From the NCBI RefSeq assembly GCF_900016645.1, contig NZ_CDGJ01000037.1: DNA of 64,000 nucleotides; one strand, 5' to 3'. Below are positions 23,738 through 32,437 of the stretch, piece after piece. Under the pieces are notes generated by a model. It made no database searches and had not been told where the DNA came from. It worked only from the letters and a program-made list of their open reading frames with translations. Positions within the stretch are counted from its first letter, which is position 1. Every line of letters starts with the position of its first letter. The translations under genes were made by a program, and so were the position numbers. This DNA comes from Acididesulfobacillus acetoxydans (GTDB taxonomy: Bacteria; Bacillota; Desulfitobacteriia; Desulfitobacteriales; Desulfitobacteriaceae).

Positions 23738-25255
23738 ATGCGTAGGCTCCGGGTTTTTGACACGACTTTAAGGGATGGGGAACAGTCTTTGGGGATCACC
23801 TTAAATGTTGAGGAGAAGTTGGAGATCGCCCGGCAACTGGTTCTCCTGGGTATCGACATCATAGAGGCCGGGTTTCCGGCTTCCTCGCCCGGGGATTTCG
23901 AATCTGTCGCCACAATTGCCCGGCAGATGAAAGGAGTGGCCATCTGCGGTCTGACGCGGGCCGTGGAACAGGATATCGACCTGTGCGCGCAGGCGCTGCG
24001 CGCGGCGGAACACCCCCGGATCCATACCGGCATAGGGGTCTCCCCAGTGCACATGGCCAAGAAGTTGATGCTCACACCGGAGCAGGTGGTTGAACGAACG
24101 GCTGCGGCAGTGAAATATGCCAAGAAGTTCGTGGACGATGTCGAATTTTATGCCGAGGACGGTTTCCGGGCTGACCCGAATTTCCTGGTGCATGTTCTGG
24201 AGGCGGCCATCCAGGCCGGTGCCACTGTCGTGAATATCCCGGACACGGTTGGCTATGCCAATCCCTGGGAATATGGCAAGCTTATCTCTTTTGTCAAGGA
24301 AAATGTAAAAGATATCGATCAGGTGACGATCAGTGTCCACTGCCATAACGATTTAGGTATGGCCACGGCCAATTCCCTGGCGGGCATTATAGCCGGAGCC
24401 GGCCAAGTCGAAGGCACGATCAACGGGATCGGAGAGAGGGCCGGGAATACTTCTCTGGAGGAAGTCATTATGGCCATCTATACCCGGCGTGACGAGTATG
24501 GCATCCAAAGCGGTATCCGTCCGAAAGAGATTGCGGCGACCAGCCGCTTGGTCTCCCGCATCACCGGGGTGCCGGTACCGGACCACAAAGCGATTGTGGG
24601 TGCCAATGCCTTTATGCACGCCTCAGGCATTCATCAGGACGGGGTACTGAAAGACAGGGAAACTTACGAAATCATCCGGCCGGAAACGATTGGGGTTCCG
24701 GAAAACACCATCAGTTTAAGTGCGCGTTCGGGGCGGCATGCCCTGCAGCACAGGCTGCAGGAGTTGGGCTATGACGTAGCCGGGGAGGAATTGGACTCTG
24801 TTTACCACAGTTTTTTAGAGTTGGCGGATCGGAAAAAAGAAGTCTTTGACCAGGATTTGTATGCTTTGATGGGTGATGCCGGCGCGGGTCCACAAGGGAT
24901 TCTTCTGCAGCACATGTCGATTGCCACGTCGGGTGTCGATACGGCCACAGCTACGGTGACCTTGGACCTCGCAGGGGAGGTTCAAACCGACGCGGCCGTC
25001 GCCAACGGACCGGTCAATGCCCTCTTCAGCGCCATTGACCGGATAGTAGGTGTCCCGGCCGTTTTGGAGGACTATACACTCAAGTCCGTCACCCGGGGGA
25101 GCGAGGCTTTGGGCGATGCTACGGTCAAACTTCGTTACCCCGACGGCAGCTTGGTTGTCGGCAAAGGGATTAGCACAGATATTCTGGAGGCAAGCGCAAA
25201 GGCTTACCTCAACGCCCTAAGCAAGCGCGGGCGTGGCGGGGAGGTCGGCAAGTAA
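23738..25255 (+). CDS. leuA: 2-isopropylmalate synthase
   Basis: 505 aa. Condenses acetyl-CoA with 2-oxoisovalerate in the first step of leucine synthesis. Residues 1-280 form the TIM barrel with metal- and substrate-binding RVFDTTLRDGEQS and VHCHNDLGMATANS; GGERAGNTSLEEV-like GIGERAGNTSLEEVIM and HASGIHQDG follow. The last 110 residues are the regulatory LeuA dimer domain for leucine feedback inhibition. ATG 23738 has GAGGAGG upstream. It is a single gene under the leucine T-box; no leuBCD follows in the window. Confidence 0.97.
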   Translation: MRRLRVFDTTLRDGEQSLGITLNVEEKLEIARQLVLLGIDIIEAGFPASSPGDFESVATIARQMKGVAICGLTRAVEQDIDLCAQALRAAEHPRIHTGIGVSPVHMAKKLMLTPEQVVERTAAAVKYAKKFVDDVEFYAEDGFRADPNFLVHVLEAAIQAGATVVNIPDTVGYANPWEYGKLISFVKENVKDIDQVTISVHCHNDLGMATANSLAGIIAGAGQVEGTINGIGERAGNTSLEEVIMAIYTRRDEYGIQSGIRPKEIAATSRLVSRITGVPVPDHKAIVGANAFMHASGIHQDGVLKDRETYEIIRPETIGVPENTISLSARSGRHALQHRLQELGYDVAGEELDSVYHSFLELADRKKEVFDQDLYALMGDAGAGPQGILLQHMSIATSGVDTATATVTLDLAGEVQTDAAVANGPVNALFSAIDRIVGVPAVLEDYTLKSVTRGSEALGDATVKLRYPDGSLVVGKGISTDILEASAKAYLNALSKRGRGGEVGK

Positions 25256-25339
25256 AGGCGGTACCGCCGGAGCGTGACAAAGGTTATCGGAGATTAGGTC
25301 TGCACCGCATGCCTGTTGATGGACAGCGGCCACATGAAA

Positions 25340-25367
25340 AGGCGAGGGTGGTATCCCCTCGTCTTTT
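25340..25367 (+). terminator. Terminator after leuA
   Basis: Stem GGCGAGGG/CCCCTCGTC with a short loop, flanked by AAAA on the left and TTTT on the right, so it can work for leuA and for the convergent NlpC gene. Confidence 0.8.
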
Positions 25368-25414
25368 GACGTCTTTTGACCTGATCCCTAAACGGGGCCC
25401 GGCGGGCGGCTTCC

Positions 25415-26659
25415 CTATTTGGTGATGACTCGCCTGGCTCCCAGATAGCGCGCGGTCCAGTAGGAATTGTTCATGTCATCATAAGCGACGCCATAAGCGG
25501 CGGAGTCAATCATGGTGTGGTTGCCGACGTAGATGCCGACGTGAGAAGCATCCGGAGCATAGGTACGGTAGAAAACCAAATCTCCCGGTTGCAGGTTGGA
25601 AAGTGCGACCGGTTCACCTTCAGTAAACTGGGATTCCGAAGTTCGGTAGAGTGGAACACCAAAATGTGCGTAGACATACTGGACGAAACCCGAACAATCA
25701 AAGCCGGGATGAGGACTGGTTCCTCCCCAGACGTAGGGTGTTCCCAGGTACTGGGCGGCATAACCGAGCAGGCTTTGCACGTTGCCGGACATCTTAACCG
25801 GGGCGGACGTTCCCGTACCGGAGGTGGGGTTGATCCCCGCCGCGCGCCCGGCGGCAGCCAGGGCCGCCTCCAGTTCCTGTTCCCGAATCAGGCGCTGGAC
25901 GTTGTCGGCGTGTGTTTGAGCATCCGCAGCCGCAGCCACCGTGGTTTTTTCCTTGGCGGAGAGCTGGTCCAGCACGCTTTGTTGTTGAGCTACAGCGGCT
26001 TGCAAGGAAGATTGGGTCTGTTGTTTGGCAGCAAGTTCGTTGCGGAGAGAGGAAGCCTCTTGCTGGACCGCGGCTTTCTTCTGGTCGACGGCTTGAGTCA
26101 AAGCTTGAACCTGCTGCTGCAGGGCGTCGTAGCCATGAACGATGCCCTGGACGGTCTGCCAGCGATCTAAGAAATCAGACAAACTGGTCGCTTGGAAGAG
26201 CACGTTGAGGTAGGTGGCCGGGCCCGCCTCATATTGGTCACGGACGAAGCCCGCCAGCTCGGCGGCCCGCCGGTTGCGTTCGTTTTCAAGTTGGGCCTCC
26301 TGAGCAGTCAGCTCAGTGAGCGCTTGCTGCCGTTGCGCTAAATCCTTTTGGTAGCGGTCAATACTGGTTCGCAAAGACTGGACGGATTGCCGCAGGGCCA
26401 ACAGTTTGTGGGTGGCGGTGGTTTCCTGCTGTTTCTGGGCGGAGAGCTGCCCGTTGTATTGATTGACCTGGGCCTGATAATTGTGCAACTGTTGTTGTAA
26501 AGTGGCGGCGTTGGCCGCTGCCGGAGAGAGCGTTAGCAGGGCGGAACAGAACAGCAAAGCTGTCTTTTTCAAGGGAAGGGTTTTTGCGCAAACGTTTTTC
26601 GCTAAAAAGTTTTTTGCGGAAAGGGTCTGTGCAGAGAACGTTTTTTTTGGTAAATGCAT
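25415..26659 (-). CDS. Secreted NlpC/P60 peptidoglycan endopeptidase with coiled-coil N-terminus
   Basis: 414 aa. After a signal peptide ending near ALLTLSPAAANA, residues 45-260 form a long Gln/Ala-rich coiled coil (YtoQ/CwlO-like). The last 120 residues are NlpC/P60 with catalytic Cys in GFDCSGFVQYV and His in SHVGIYVG. It cleaves D-Glu-meso-DAP bonds in stem peptides during growth; the coiled coil usually mediates FtsEX control or wall targeting. ATG 26659 has GGGAGG 6 nt upstream; upstream in-frame starts are not used. The positive part of the signal peptide is oddly long and made of six degenerate pentapeptides (KTFSA, QTLSA, KNFLA, KNVCA, KTLPL, KKTAL). Confidence 0.93.
   Translation of the reverse strand: MHLPKKTFSAQTLSAKNFLAKNVCAKTLPLKKTALLFCSALLTLSPAAANAATLQQQLHNYQAQVNQYNGQLSAQKQQETTATHKLLALRQSVQSLRTSIDRYQKDLAQRQQALTELTAQEAQLENERNRRAAELAGFVRDQYEAGPATYLNVLFQATSLSDFLDRWQTVQGIVHGYDALQQQVQALTQAVDQKKAAVQQEASSLRNELAAKQQTQSSLQAAVAQQQSVLDQLSAKEKTTVAAAADAQTHADNVQRLIREQELEAALAAAGRAAGINPTSGTGTSAPVKMSGNVQSLLGYAAQYLGTPYVWGGTSPHPGFDCSGFVQYVYAHFGVPLYRTSESQFTEGEPVALSNLQPGDLVFYRTYAPDASHVGIYVGNHTMIDSAAYGVAYDDMNNSYWTARYLGARRVITK
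26555..26644 (-). repeat. 15-bp degenerate tandem repeat, 6 units, in NlpC signal-peptide region
   Basis: Six gap-free 15-bp units encode pentapeptides of the form K-x-x-x-A before the hydrophobic core of the signal peptide. Confidence 0.75.
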
Positions 26660-26926
26660 CGGATTCCTCCCAAATCTAGAAAAATTTTTAACCCACACCG
26701 GCTGATTTTTAAACCAGAGCGGAGTGTGCAAAAGATAACATGATACAGTCAAGTCCCGAACAGGTAAACCAGCGAAGAGACAATGAAGAGACAACTTTGA
26801 ATAAGGGCCCAGGTGTTATGTATTTGTATTCGACACAAAGGGACAACCTCCTGCCGAATAGGAAAAAAATGCGCCAGGAAGTATGAGGAAATCCGGTGGT
26901 AAAAAGATGCAATACGGGCCTGTCCG

Positions 26927-27265
26927 TGCTATAATCTCCTTGAACCCCGCTCCCTTCCTTCCCGAGGCAGAGATTCGGCCGTGCCGGTCAACTACCCCGT
27001 GGCTATTGTTAAGGCTGAAATACCCAGGGGCGAATATGTCGGCAACCGGGTGCGCCGGGTAGCACTACGGAATCCTGGGTAGCTCGCTATTAAGGACTTG
27101 AGTGGGAAGCGAAGAGCGCAGGGTGTCCCGTACGAACACATGAGGATACTGCAGCGGGCCGACGGCCGGGGTTATGAAGCAGAAACCGCGCTTCGTCCCC
27201 ATGTCTGAAGCCGGGGGCCTCTGCGCAAAGCATTCGGTGATGCGAAATTGGGTAATGCTAAAGAT
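26927..27265 (+). ncRNA. Candidate structured leader or small RNA upstream of the tautomerase gene
   Basis: An extended -10 TGCTATAAT (26927-26935) is followed by about 340 nt with no supported coding sequence before the GTG of the tautomerase gene. Complementary segments are frequent (for example CCGGGTGCGCCGGG and GGGCCGACGGCC). I cannot match it to a known RNA family by eye. It may be a leader RNA, a small RNA, or the remains of a mobile element. Confidence 0.35.
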
Positions 27266-27281
27266 AAAGGGGGAATTTTCT

Positions 27282-27488
27282 GTGCCGTTTATCAAGATGG
27301 AAGCAGGAAAAATGGATCAGGCCCAAAAGGAAACGCTGATTGCCGGGTTTACGGAAGTCGCCAGTGCGACCTTAGGGATCCCACCCGAGGCCTTTTTGGT
27401 TCTGATTAAGGAAAATGAAATGGACAACTGGGGAAAGGGCGGCCGGATGCTGAGTAAAGTCCTGGCTGAACAGAAGCGGGGTAACTAA
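27282..27488 (+). CDS. 4-oxalocrotonate tautomerase family protein
   Basis: 68 aa, the usual size. The start is decided by chemistry and signal: GTG 27282 puts proline second (PFIKMEAGKMD), the N-terminal proline being the catalytic base after Met removal, and AAAGGGGGA lies about 8 nt upstream. An open frame runs further upstream to 27174 but would bury this proline. Family members isomerise unsaturated oxo-acids or related compounds. It precedes ygbA and fprA with short gaps and may be in the same transcript. Confidence 0.9.
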   Translation: MPFIKMEAGKMDQAQKETLIAGFTEVASATLGIPPEAFLVLIKENEMDNWGKGGRMLSKVLAEQKRGN

Positions 27489-27512
27489 GAGTAGGGTTTT
27501 GGGAGTAAGGCT

Positions 27513-27860
27513 TTGGCGGCGAAAGAAAATCGGCTGGAAAGGGAAAAGAAAACGGTCGAGCTGATGATCGGGCTTTACTGCCGCCGGGTGCATCACACCC
27601 GGGACGGTCTCTGCCCGGATTGCAGGAAACTTTTGGATTATGCCTTCCGGCGTATTGAGCATTGCCGTTTTGGCAGTGAAAAACCGACCTGTGCCAACTG
27701 TTCTGTTCATTGTTACAGCCCGCAGATGCGTGAGCAAATCCGTTTTGTCATGCGCTATTCTGGCCCGCGTATGGCCTTGAGGCATCCGCTCATTGCCTGG
27801 AGGCACCTTCGAGATGGACGGAGGCATCCCGTTCACGGCAACGGTAGGCCGAAGTCTTAA
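27513..27860 (+). CDS. YgbA-family nitric-oxide-response protein
   Basis: 115 aa. The cysteine-rich pattern MIGLYCRRVHHTR, LCPDCRKLLDYAFRRIEHC, KPTCANCSVHCY and VMRYSGPRM matches the YgbA family ('nitrous oxide-stimulated promoter' proteins), induced by NO through NsrR or similar regulators in other bacteria. The conserved cysteines probably bind a metal. Start TTG 27513 has GGGAG 7 nt upstream. The position just before fprA supports a role in nitrosative stress. Confidence 0.85.
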   Translation: MAAKENRLEREKKTVELMIGLYCRRVHHTRDGLCPDCRKLLDYAFRRIEHCRFGSEKPTCANCSVHCYSPQMREQIRFVMRYSGPRMALRHPLIAWRHLRDGRRHPVHGNGRPKS

Positions 27861-27924
27861 AGGCACCCGGGCGGGGCGCCTGTTTTGTTGTGGCGGAAAA
27901 CGAATTACCGAAAGGAGAATCGAT

Positions 27925-29115
27925 ATGGGATTTTGCATTAACGATAATGTGACCTGGGTCGGAAAAATTGATTGGGAACTGAGGACTTTCCATGGGGAGG
28001 AACTATCCACGCACAGGGGATCTTCTTACAATTCCTATCTGGTCAGGGATGAGAAGACAGTCTTGCTGGATACTGTTTGGCAGCCTTTCACGGAGGAGTT
28101 CATTCGGAACTTGAGAAAGGAAATCCCTTTAGAGGACATCGATTATATCGTCATGAACCATGTCGAAGGGGATCACAGCGGCGCCCTGCCGGCCCTCATG
28201 AAAGAAATTCCGCAGACGCCCATTTACTGTACGGCCAATGCGGTGAAAGAGTTAAAAGGGCACTACCATGAAGATTGGAATTTCGTCCCGGTGAAGACGG
28301 GGGACCGCCTCAGTTTAGGCAAAAAGGAACTCGTTTTTATTGAGGCGAGGATGTTGCATTGGCCGGACACGATGTTTTCCTATTTGACAGAGGATGCCAT
28401 TCTTTTCAGCAATGATGCTTTTGGACAGCATTTTGCATCGGAGCTCATGTTCAACGACAAGGTGGACCAAGCGGCTCTCTACGCCGAAGCCCTGAAGTAC
28501 TACGCCAACATTTTGACTCCTTTCAGCAAGCTGGTGGAGAATAAAGTGAACGAAGTCGTGAAGCTCGGTCTTCCGCTCAACATGATTTGCCCCAGCCACG
28601 GGATTATTTGGCGTGACAATCCGCTCCAGATTGTACACAAATATCTGGAGTGGGCACAGAATTACCAGGAGAACCAAATCACCATTATTTATGACACGAT
28701 GTGGAACAGCACGCGGAAGATGGCCGAGGCTATCGCGGCCGGGATTCAAAAGGTCAACAGTGACATAACGGTTAAACTTTTTAATTCGGCCCGTTCCGAC
28801 AAAAACGATATCTTGAGCGAGGTATTTAAATCGCGGGCGGTCCTCGTCGGCTCACCCACCATCAATAAGGGAGTGCTTTTCTCAGTGGCGGGAATCTTGG
28901 AGATGATTAAAGGCCTCGGCCTCAAAAACAAGAAAGGGGCTGCTTTCGGGAGTTATGGCTGGAGCGGCGAAGCCGTAAAACTGATCAACGGTGAACTGGA
29001 AAAGGCGGGAATTGCGCTTTTGTCGGACGGCCTGAGAATCACCTGGGTTCCGGATGAAGCTGTGTTAGAAGACTGTCGGGCCTTCGGCCGCAAAATTGCG
29101 GAAGAGTTGGCGTGA
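27925..29115 (+). CDS. fprA: Flavodiiron protein (FprA-type NO/O2 reductase)
   Basis: 396 aa. Residues 1-245 are a metallo-beta-lactamase-fold diiron domain with ligands in HVEGDHSG (HxExDH), a histidine near EARMLHWPDTMFSYL, DAFGQH and CPSHG. Residues 250-396 are a flavodoxin domain (IIYDTMWNSTRKMAEAI, VGSPTINKGVL, SYGWSGEA). No rubredoxin domain, so an external rubredoxin or similar donor is expected. It reduces NO to N2O or O2 to water, protecting an anaerobe. ATG 27925 has GAAAGGAG 8 nt upstream. Confidence 0.96.
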   Translation: MGFCINDNVTWVGKIDWELRTFHGEELSTHRGSSYNSYLVRDEKTVLLDTVWQPFTEEFIRNLRKEIPLEDIDYIVMNHVEGDHSGALPALMKEIPQTPIYCTANAVKELKGHYHEDWNFVPVKTGDRLSLGKKELVFIEARMLHWPDTMFSYLTEDAILFSNDAFGQHFASELMFNDKVDQAALYAEALKYYANILTPFSKLVENKVNEVVKLGLPLNMICPSHGIIWRDNPLQIVHKYLEWAQNYQENQITIIYDTMWNSTRKMAEAIAAGIQKVNSDITVKLFNSARSDKNDILSEVFKSRAVLVGSPTINKGVLFSVAGILEMIKGLGLKNKKGAAFGSYGWSGEAVKLINGELEKAGIALLSDGLRITWVPDEAVLEDCRAFGRKIAEELA

Positions 29116-29238
29116 GTTCGGATTAGGAGCCCGCTTCCCCAAGCGGGGAGCGCGCGGGCAGGGTGGCAAAGCCTTTTCAAGCACGGTTTAGGGAGTGCTT
29201 TTTGAGTACACTTCAGAGAGTGCCGGCGGTGCTCAGGG

Positions 29239-29263
29239 AGCTCTCAGAAAAAGTTCTGAGGGC
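29239..29263 (+). promoter_or_regulatory. Inverted repeat between fprA and patB
   Basis: AGCTCTCAGAA and TTCTGAGGGCT form an 11-bp stem with one G-T pair around a 3-4 nt loop, 74 bp before patB. It could end the fprA transcript or be an operator. Confidence 0.45.
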
Positions 29264-29336
29264 TCTTCCTGTCGGCGACAAATGAGCGGGCGGGGCGGCC
29301 CGTGAACGACAAGCGGGCGCGAAAGGGGGCAAATGG

Positions 29337-30530
29337 GTGGACAGGGAATTTGATCGAGTGGTGGAACGCAGGCATACGAGTTCTGTTAAGTGGGATTTTA
29401 ACGAAGAGACCTTTGGAGCCAAAGATGTCTTGCCGATGTGGGTGGCTGACATGGATTTCTTGGCGCCGCAGGCGGTGATCGACGCTTTGACGCGCCGGGC
29501 TGAGCACGGCATTTACGGTTACAGCGAGAGTATGGCGGGGTATTACGAAGCGGTCCGGGAGTGGATGTCCAAGCGGCACGGCTGGAGTATCGAAAAGGAC
29601 TGGATCGTGTTCAGTCCGGGCGTGGTTCCGGCCCTGAACTGGCTGATCCGGGCTCTGGCCCGGCCGGGAGCCAAAGTGGTGATCCAGCCTCCGATCTATC
29701 CGCCTTTTCAGAGAGCCATAGAAAACAATGGCTGTGAGCCGGTCCATAACCCTCTGAAATGGGAGGAGGGCCGCTATGTCATGGATATGACGGGACTGGA
29801 GAAGGAATTTGCGGCCGGTGCCCAAATGCTCATTCTCTGCAGTCCGCATAATCCTGTGGGCCGGGTGTGGGAGCGGGCCGAGTTGGAGGCCCTGGCCCAA
29901 CTGTGTCAGGCTTATGGGGTAAGCGTCATTGCGGACGAGATTCACAGTGACCTGATTTATCCCGGGAAGGAGCATGTCGCTTACGGCACCTTGTCAGAAA
30001 AAGCGGCGCAGCAGGCTGTCGTCTGTACGGCCCCGAGTAAGACCTTTAATCTCGCGGGTCTGCAGACTTCGAATCTCATCATTCCCGATCCCGGCCGGCG
30101 CCAGGCTTTCCGGAAGGTGATGGAGCGAAACGGCATTCATCATCCCAATGTCTTCGGCCTGACCGCTTTGGAAGCGGCCTACCGGCAGGGGGGAGAATGG
30201 CTCGACAAGCTCATGCTCTACCTGGCGGAGAATCTCGGGTTTTTGACAGACTATCTTGCCGACAAGGTGCCTCAGGTCAAGGTGGTCCGGCCGGAGGGGA
30301 CATATCTCGTTTGGCTTGATTTCCGGGCTTTAGGGTTGGAAGCGGAGGCTCTGCAGGAGTTTCTGCTCAAGTCGGCCCGGGTGGCGCTCAATGCCGGGTA
30401 CACCTTCGGGCCGGGTGGGGCGGGTTTTGCCCGCATGAACATCGCCTGTCCGCGCGTAACTTTGCAAGAAGGGTTGAGCAGGATCGCACGGGCTGTAGGG
30501 GAACTGCTGACGGGCCAAGAACAGGGGTAA
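29337..30530 (+). CDS. patB: PatB/MalY-type PLP-dependent C-S lyase / aminotransferase
   Basis: 397 aa, class I/II aminotransferase fold. Seen: LPMWVADMDF and YGYSESMAGYYEAV typical of PatB/MalY cystathionine beta-lyases, SPHNPVGRVW, ADEIHSDL and the PLP lysine in APSKTFNLAGLQ. It probably releases thiol, ammonia and pyruvate from cystathionine or cysteine conjugates. Start GTG 29337 has AGGGGG about 7 nt upstream. The 3' end with its stop codon is followed at once by a degenerate copy of itself (30535-30551). Confidence 0.93.
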   Translation: MDREFDRVVERRHTSSVKWDFNEETFGAKDVLPMWVADMDFLAPQAVIDALTRRAEHGIYGYSESMAGYYEAVREWMSKRHGWSIEKDWIVFSPGVVPALNWLIRALARPGAKVVIQPPIYPPFQRAIENNGCEPVHNPLKWEEGRYVMDMTGLEKEFAAGAQMLILCSPHNPVGRVWERAELEALAQLCQAYGVSVIADEIHSDLIYPGKEHVAYGTLSEKAAQQAVVCTAPSKTFNLAGLQTSNLIIPDPGRRQAFRKVMERNGIHHPNVFGLTALEAAYRQGGEWLDKLMLYLAENLGFLTDYLADKVPQVKVVRPEGTYLVWLDFRALGLEAEALQEFLLKSARVALNAGYTFGPGGAGFARMNIACPRVTLQEGLSRIARAVGELLTGQEQG

Positions 30531-30552
30531 AATAAGAATAGGGGTAAGAAAG
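30518..30552 (+). repeat. Tandem duplication of the patB stop-codon region
   Basis: AGAACAGGGGTAAAATA and AGAATAGGGGTAAGAAA are adjacent; the first contains the patB stop TAA and the second repeats it. Confidence 0.7.
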
Positions 30553-30672
30553 AACAGCTTTACCGGACCGCTTTGAGAAGCAAGGCGGAAAGCGGGAGCC
30601 GGCCGCCCCGGCGCGATTTGCGGTCTTGGGGCCCTGCCGTTCCAGGGCAAAAGAAAAAGCGGCCCTAAGGGG

Positions 30673-30708
30673 GGACTCGTTGTCAGGGCCGGCGGGATTC
30701 GTTGTCAG
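30673..30708 (+). repeat. Direct repeat GAYTCGTTGTCAGG, 22-bp spacing, in the MFS gene leader
   Basis: Copies at 30673-30686 and 30695-30708 differ at one base and lie just before the ribosome binding site at 30716. Confidence 0.8.
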
Positions 30709-30730
30709 GTCCCGTGAAAGGAGTGGAGAG

Positions 30731-32221
30731 TTGTTTAAGAGAGAAACGGTGAGGGTATTTGTGCTGGTCAGCGTGATGCTGGCTATGTTTATGGCCGCGG
30801 TGGAAGGAACGATTGTGGCTACGGCCATGCCGAGCATCGTCGGGGACTTGGGCGGTTTTACCCTCTTCAGCTGGGTTTTTTCGGCCTTTCTCCTGGCGCA
30901 AACCGTTACCATTCCTATTTACGGCAAACTGGCGGACTTGTACGGCCGCAAGCCCGTCTTCGTCTTGGGTGTGGTGGTATTTCTCGCCGGTTCCACCCTT
31001 TGCGGTCTGGCGACCAGTATGAATCAGCTTATCTTTTACCGCTTGATCCAAGGAGTGGGGGCGGGGGCGGTGCAGCCGATCGCCACAACGATAGTCGGGG
31101 ACATTTACAATCTCGAGGAACGGGCTCAGGTCCAGGGCTACCTTTCCGGCGTCTGGGGCTTTGCCTCGATTATCGGGCCGGCCGTGGGCGGGCTGTTCGT
31201 CCAGTATGCCCGCTGGTCTTGGGTCTTTTGGATAAACATTCCCGTCGGTCTTCTCTCCGCGCTGGGCATCATCCTCTTTTTCCGGGAAACTGTGACCCAG
31301 CGCGCACATAAGGTCGACTACCTCGGATCGGGATTGATCTTTGTTGCGATCAGTGCCCTAATGGTGGTTTTGATCCAGGCCGGGACGGTCTGGCCCTGGG
31401 GATCGGCGCCTGTTCTGGGGCTTTTGGCGGTTTTCGCGGCGGGAAGCTTGCTTTTTGTCGTCAGGGAGAAAAGAGCGACGGAGCCGGTCATGCCCTTGGA
31501 AATCTGGCACGACCGCCTGATTACGGTGGCTAATTTGGCCTCTTTGACGACGGGGATCGTGCTGGTCGGGATCGACACTTTTCTGCCGACTTTCGTCCAA
31601 GGAGTCATGAATAAAACTCCCATTGTCGCCGGTTTTGCCCTGGCCGTCATGTCCATAGGCTGGACCTTGTCCGCCACGGTGGCCGGACGCATGATTTTGC
31701 GGCTGGGCTATCGGAGGACGGCCCTCGGCGGAGGCCTATGGCTCGTCATCGGGTCCGTTTTTTTTGTCACTCTGCAACCGAGTCGCGGCTGGTTCTGGGC
31801 CGCCGGCGGTTCTTTCTTGGTCGGTGTGGGTATGGGATTGGCACGCACCGTCTTTATCGTGGCGGTTCAGAGCAGTGTGGCTTGGGAGATGCGCGGAGCC
31901 GCTACGGCGGCCAACATGTTCACCGGAATTTTGGGCAACACTGTGGGAGCTGCCCTCCTGGGCGGGGTTTTGAATAATCGGATGACCGCTTATCTCAGGC
32001 ACATTCCGGCGGGCCAAGGGGCACCGCTCAATCTGGATGTCGTGAATGCCCTTTTAGATCCCCAGAAAAGGCAATCCCTGTCCGCCGAAATGCTGCGAGT
32101 GCTGCAGAGGGGTTTGACGATTTCTCTCCACACGGTCTACTGGGGGGTTATGGTCCTGTCTTTCGCCAGTTTGTTCTTAATCTATTTCCTGCCCCGCCGG
32201 ACCAAGGAGGAAAGCCAATGA
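30731..32221 (+). CDS. MFS exporter, DHA2/EmrB-like
   Basis: 496 aa, about 14 transmembrane helices. Seen: AAVEGTIVATAMPSIVGDLGG in helix 1, YGKLADLYGRKPVF (motif A), FYRLIQGVGAGAVQPI and motif C GFASIIGPAVGGLF. Proton-driven export of toxic or lipophilic compounds is the family role; substrate unknown. Start TTG 30731 has GAAAGGAG 7 nt upstream; the frame is open back to 30626 but without a better start. Confidence 0.9.
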   Translation: MFKRETVRVFVLVSVMLAMFMAAVEGTIVATAMPSIVGDLGGFTLFSWVFSAFLLAQTVTIPIYGKLADLYGRKPVFVLGVVVFLAGSTLCGLATSMNQLIFYRLIQGVGAGAVQPIATTIVGDIYNLEERAQVQGYLSGVWGFASIIGPAVGGLFVQYARWSWVFWINIPVGLLSALGIILFFRETVTQRAHKVDYLGSGLIFVAISALMVVLIQAGTVWPWGSAPVLGLLAVFAAGSLLFVVREKRATEPVMPLEIWHDRLITVANLASLTTGIVLVGIDTFLPTFVQGVMNKTPIVAGFALAVMSIGWTLSATVAGRMILRLGYRRTALGGGLWLVIGSVFFVTLQPSRGWFWAAGGSFLVGVGMGLARTVFIVAVQSSVAWEMRGAATAANMFTGILGNTVGAALLGGVLNNRMTAYLRHIPAGQGAPLNLDVVNALLDPQKRQSLSAEMLRVLQRGLTISLHTVYWGVMVLSFASLFLIYFLPRRTKEESQ

Positions 32222-32437
32222 GAAGTGCCGGGGGGTGGGGGCAGGAAGCACGGGAGGTCGACGAAAATCTTGGGGCAAGAGGGGAGCCCGTGGCGAGACG
32301 GCCGTGGCGGTTTGACTTAGCAGAGAGGTAACGGCGGCCCTGAAAGCGCAAGGCGGGGAGGGGTCAATTGGCCCCGTTTGTCAGCTGAGCAGCCGGCAAG
32401 AGGGCCGGTCTTACCGGATAGGGGGTGTGCGGAACAC

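Noticed and set aside
25330..25370. GAGGGTGGTATCCCCTC looked like a second T-box sequence
   Set aside because: It forms the leuA terminator stem, has no stem I or specifier region, and no gene follows on that strand.
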